Origin: Hirundichthys speculiger
Lineage: Eukaryota; Chordata; Actinopteri; Beloniformes; Exocoetidae
Reading direction: 5' to 3'
Assembly: GCA_018398805.1 (NCBI GenBank)
Contig: JAGFBZ010000906.1
Coordinates: forward strand, 1,054,501 to 1,118,500
DNA: 64,000 bases
Shown here: positions 60,961-64,000 of the stretch, in pieces
Layout: each line of letters opens with the position of its first letter
How positions within the stretch are numbered: the first letter of the stretch is position 1
The notes under the pieces: model-generated
Database searches by the model: none
The model's input: only the letters and a program-made list of their open reading frames with translations
What the model was told of the DNA's origin: nothing
Translations under genes and position numbers: made by a program

Positions 60961-61827
60961 ATCATGTGACCTAATGACTCAAAATCAGTGCAGGATCACA
61001 GTACTACACTGGCTGGTTGAGATACACCTCTTTTATTCTTTTTTAACATTTCTAATATTTTATGTTAATTTTTTAAAAATAATATTAGCATTTTAGCTCA
61101 ATAGCTTCCAGGTCATGTGACCTAATGACTCAAAATCAGTGCATGATCACAGTACTACACTGGCTGGTTGAGATACACCTCTTTTTATTCCATTTAAACA
61201 TTCCTAATCATCAATTTATTTCAATAGCCTCTAGGTCATGTGACATAATGATTCAAAACTAGTAAAGATCACACTTACACGCCTTTCAATAACTCACATT
61301 TTATTTTGAAAACCGGATATTAATACACGCTGTGGCCTCTAGCGCTGACTTTCTCACCCGCAGCCGTCCATTTACCGTAATGCTGTAACACATGAGCACT
61401 TGAAATGTTGGAGCGGCTCGCTGATTCGCAAAAAGGAGAGACGGCTGGCTGACCGCAGTTAGGAATGCTAGTCGCCAGCCCTCTCCAATGCTAACGCCAG
61501 CCTATCCATGCTAATGGATGGAGGGAGTAGACAATCCGGTGGGTGACCAGCCTAGGCATGCTAGTCGTTAGCCTCTCCAATGATAACGCACGTCAGCGAC
61601 AGTAGGCGATCCAATGAGTTGCTGGGTTCGACACGAAGGTTACCGACCAAGTAACGTGACTAGTCGCCTGCTCAGTTGCCGGCGCCGGCCACTCAGTTGT
61701 TGATGCAGGCCTATCAGTGATCAGATCAATAGCCGGTTTCGGATTGGACATAGCCTCCTGCGACAAGGATGTAGACACCGCCGGCTGCGCAATAGTCTTA
61801 ATTTTGGCCCCGATCCCGCGCCATAAC

Positions 61828-62446
61828 CAGTGCCACCGTTACACATTATACAATCTGTAAATCGAAACGCTCCTCTTATGTTTATCTCATCATTTGACTT
61901 ATTTTTCTTTATTTATTTCTTTGTCTTTGCCAATGTCTTCTTCTTTTCTTTATTGGCAGTTGACAAACAGTGAAAGCCTAACCCTAACCCACTACTGCCA
62001 CCATGGGGTTTGGAGTGGTAGTTTACACACAACCGGCTTTGTCACCGTAAGTGGAGACAAGACGGCTGAAAGGATCAAGGAGGAGGTTAAAACTCCAGGA
62101 TCCTAGTTTTACCCTGAAACTGAATACTGACTTATGCTTGTAATCTTGTTTTGTTCTGAACATTGTGTGGTTGTGTACATATTATTTTGAGGTCCGGTGA
62201 TAGGTCTGTAACTCCAAGCCCCTTCAACATATATCTATACAACATGTTTCGAAGCTCTTGTTGCATTGCGCTGTCGTCATGCTCACTCAGTACATGTACA
62301 TGCACAGTTTAGTCAAGCTATGGTTGTAGCTTGACGAAGCCATTTTATCGGACTCTTTTCTTTGTCCTAATATACTTGTGTGCAAGGGGAATTGATTTAT
62401 TGATCAAAGTATCCTCCTCCATGATAGATTGCGATACAACAGCTTT
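61828..62446. other. Unique DNA holding an exon candidate
   Basis: Apart from the candidate exon at 61960-62046, no repeat or gene was recognised. TAACCCTAACCC at 61979-61990 is a short telomere-like word. Confidence 0.4.
61960..62046 (+). CDS. Candidate 87-nt internal exon
   Basis: A long pyrimidine tract (61899-61955) ends in TTGGCAG at 61959, a good 3' splice site. The sequence runs 87 nt to CACC|GTAAGT, a consensus 5' splice site (intron from 62047). The length is a multiple of three, and one frame is open throughout (LTNSESLTLTHYCHHGVWSG and onward, 29 codons). It also contains GCCACCATGGGG (ATG at 62003), a textbook start context, in another frame. So it could be an internal coding exon, or an exon with an initiation codon. 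I recognise no protein family. It lies 132 bp outside the foldback-like repeat. Chance is a real alternative. Confidence 0.25.
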
Positions 62447-62448
62447 TA

Positions 62449-62850
62449 CAACCCCGAGTCCAAAAAAAGTTGGAACGGTGTGTAAGCCGTAAATAAAAAC
62501 AGAATGCAAGGATTTGAACATTTCATAAACCCATATTTTATTTCCAAAAGAACATAAAGAACAAATCAGATGTTGAAACTGAGACGTTTTACCATTTCAT
62601 GGAGGATATGAACTCATGTTGACTTCGATGGCAGCAACGCACCTCCATCCAGCTTGTTATCTGTGGTCAGTTCAAAAGCATTGTGGGATCACATTAGTGT
62701 CTATGATGTGGGCAGCTGACGCATCCATCTGATATGTTCGTTAAATTCTACTGGGAATAAAATTTGTGTTTATGAGATTTGCAAACCATTGCATTCCTTT
62801 TTTTTTCATTAAGTTTCACACAGCATCCTGACTTTTTGGAATTGAGGTTG
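62449..62850. mobile_element. 402-bp Tc1-like MITE
   Basis: The left end CAACCCCGAGTCCAAAAAAA and the right end, read inward on the minus strand as CAACCTCAATTCCAAAAAGT, form an inverted repeat. TA is present just outside both ends (62447-62448, 62851-62852). The interior has GTAAATAAAAACAGAATGCA and the matching complement near the right end, but no transposase. The ends match the intact end of the Tc1-like relic at 54855-56254, so it is an internally deleted relative that such a transposase would have mobilised. Confidence 0.88.
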
Positions 62851-62852
62851 TA

Positions 62853-64000
62853 GCTTGTTTGTATTGGATTTGACCTATTTTTTTTTCACACGCTAAAACA
62901 ACAAACACATCTTTGGCGTAGCCAGCTGCAGCAGATTGGAACGGCGATGAACGGTGAACTGCACACACTTTCAGTTCTGTACATTTCGCACATCCTGTAC
63001 GCGCTCGTTTTTTCTTCTTCTCTGTGTCGGCGTCTCTTATTACTTCTGGGTCAAACCTGGAGCAGAAACTGTGGGGCGTGGAGCCCAGTTTCAAGTCCAG
63101 TTGAGCGTATGCATGTAGAATTAACTCGATTTACAACCACTGGCTGTAATTGTCCAACTATGAGCAGTTCCCTTTAGCTCGATCTCAGCTGGGCTAAGAT
63201 GTTTACATGCATTTTAAAACTACAGTTTCAATCAGACTAATGCAGTACTTCAATTTTTTTTTAAAATCTAATGTCTTTTAAATGTCCTGACTGAAGGCCC
63301 GAGCACAGGTGTTTGACTTCCTCATTAACCTCCAACCCTCTAGCCGAAATGCTTGATCAGTTAAGTAGCGCTTTGTGACAAACAGAGATGAGTCTGTTCC
63401 AAAGGCTTGCCATGGCTTCTCATGCTAGCTCGTGCTAGGCCTAGCACCAACACAATGCGTTGACCTCTGAACACTGGGTCACCCCTCTCTGGCTGGGTTA
63501 ACGTTACATCCAGATTTTAGCCCACAGCTGCAGCTCATTACAATGCCCCATAAAAATTGTGGGCAGGCAAATGAGGGGTGCAAGCCACCATTAAAGAGGT
63601 GAAGGGGAGGATTGTAGGGGCGAACGGAGAAGTGGGTAGAAGAGGTAGAAGAGAGGAGGTGGGAGGGGTGAGAGGTGGAGAATGAAAACAGAAGCGTTAA
63701 GTCATTAGGGTCCATTGTTGTGCTCAAACAGCCGCCACACAAGCTCTCTGTGAATGGGAAATGGGGCTTAATGACCTGAAAAGGGACTTCAAAAGCCACA
63801 ACAATAGATGAGAGGGGGTGGCCCCTCTCGAATGTCACTCTGCCACTTATTGCTGAGTTGGAGAATGGCTGAGCTGTTTAGATTGGAAACGTGATGAAAG
63901 TAAAACTAGCTTGGTGCTCGCTATAGAAATAGCCATTTTCCCTCCTTTTGCTGACAGTTTTCTTCCAAATGAATAGTTGCGGGAACAATTTATACACAAA
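62853..64000. other. Unique noncoding DNA
   Basis: No exon or repeat was recognised. The 119-codon minus-strand frame at 63479-63838 crosses a purine-rich tract (63595-63690) and has no domain. Confidence 0.4.

Larger units (their letters stand above)
59951..61827. repeat. 1.88-kb foldback-like inverted repeat
   Basis: The left arm (59951-60888) and right arm (60985-61827) are reverse complements, separated by a 96-bp spacer. As read base by base, the outermost 300 bp or so (59951-60252 and its partner) are identical. Further inward there are only scattered single-base differences and indels, plus one duplication present only in the left arm. The sequences outside 59950 and 61828 are unrelated, so the boundaries are sharp. 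No target duplication was obvious. Long arms, internal subrepeats and unequal arm length are features of Foldback/Galileo-type transposons. Other explanations are a local inverted duplication or an assembly error. No transposase is present. Confidence 0.9.

Noticed and set aside
59951..61827. Inverted repeat as a pure sequencing hairpin artefact
   Set aside because: Not excluded, but less likely. The arms differ by a 90-bp duplication and by several bases, a 96-bp spacer is present, and both outer flanks are unrelated with sharp boundaries.

Overview
The window reads as teleost fish nuclear DNA. It has moderate AT content and no dense coding. There are many CT/CA/TA microsatellites and homopolymer runs. 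The interspersed repeats are of types typical of fish: Tc1-like elements with TA target sites, hAT-type elements with 8-bp target duplications, Tigger/pogo-like elements with TA target sites, and a tRNA-derived SINE. I found no multi-exon host protein gene. Almost all open frames are short, lack codon structure, or overlap repeats. The most economical reading is a large intergenic or intronic stretch (a gene desert) of the kind that surrounds developmental regulator genes. Several AT-rich, homeobox-motif-rich blocks in it look like conserved noncoding elements, but this cannot be proven without alignment.

Layout. 1-4.5 kb: unique DNA interrupted by a MITE-like element at 460-1182, which carries a Myb/SANT-like open frame. 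4.58-5.78 kb: a three-level nest, with a hAT-type element (8-bp duplication ATGTTGTG) split by a Tigger-like element, itself split by a third repeat. 5.8-12 kb: unique DNA with candidate regulatory blocks. 12.05-12.47 kb: a chimeric element made from two different repeat families. 12.5-22.6 kb: unique DNA with a LINE-like tail. 22.6-24.65 kb: a TA-microsatellite cluster holding a second Tigger-like copy, which keeps the C-terminal end of a transposase, and a broken Tc1-like transposase gene. 26.18-26.51 kb: a 330-bp hAT-type MITE with a perfect 8-bp duplication. 26.5-44.6 kb: long unique DNA containing a hAT MITE (34.3 kb) and a CpG-rich possible promoter with a consensus splice donor (38.7-38.9 kb). 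44.66-45.23 kb: the third Tigger-like copy. 48.24-49.30 kb: a 1.06-kb hAT-type element. 49.6 kb: a candidate terminal exon. 53.0-56.25 kb: a SINE and a decayed Tc1-like element on the minus strand. 59.95-61.83 kb: a 1.9-kb near-perfect inverted repeat with internal tandem subrepeats. 61.96-62.05 kb: a well-formed candidate exon. 62.45-62.85 kb: a short non-autonomous derivative of the 55-kb Tc1-like family.

The most unusual structure is the foldback-like inverted repeat at 59,951-61,827. Its arms read as identical for about 300 bp from each outer end, and they contain subrepeats and a 93-bp duplication present in one arm only. This resembles Foldback/Galileo-type elements and does not match any fish family I can name. 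No genes in the window form an operon or pathway together. The functional content is dominated by mobile-element history plus probable cis-regulatory DNA.
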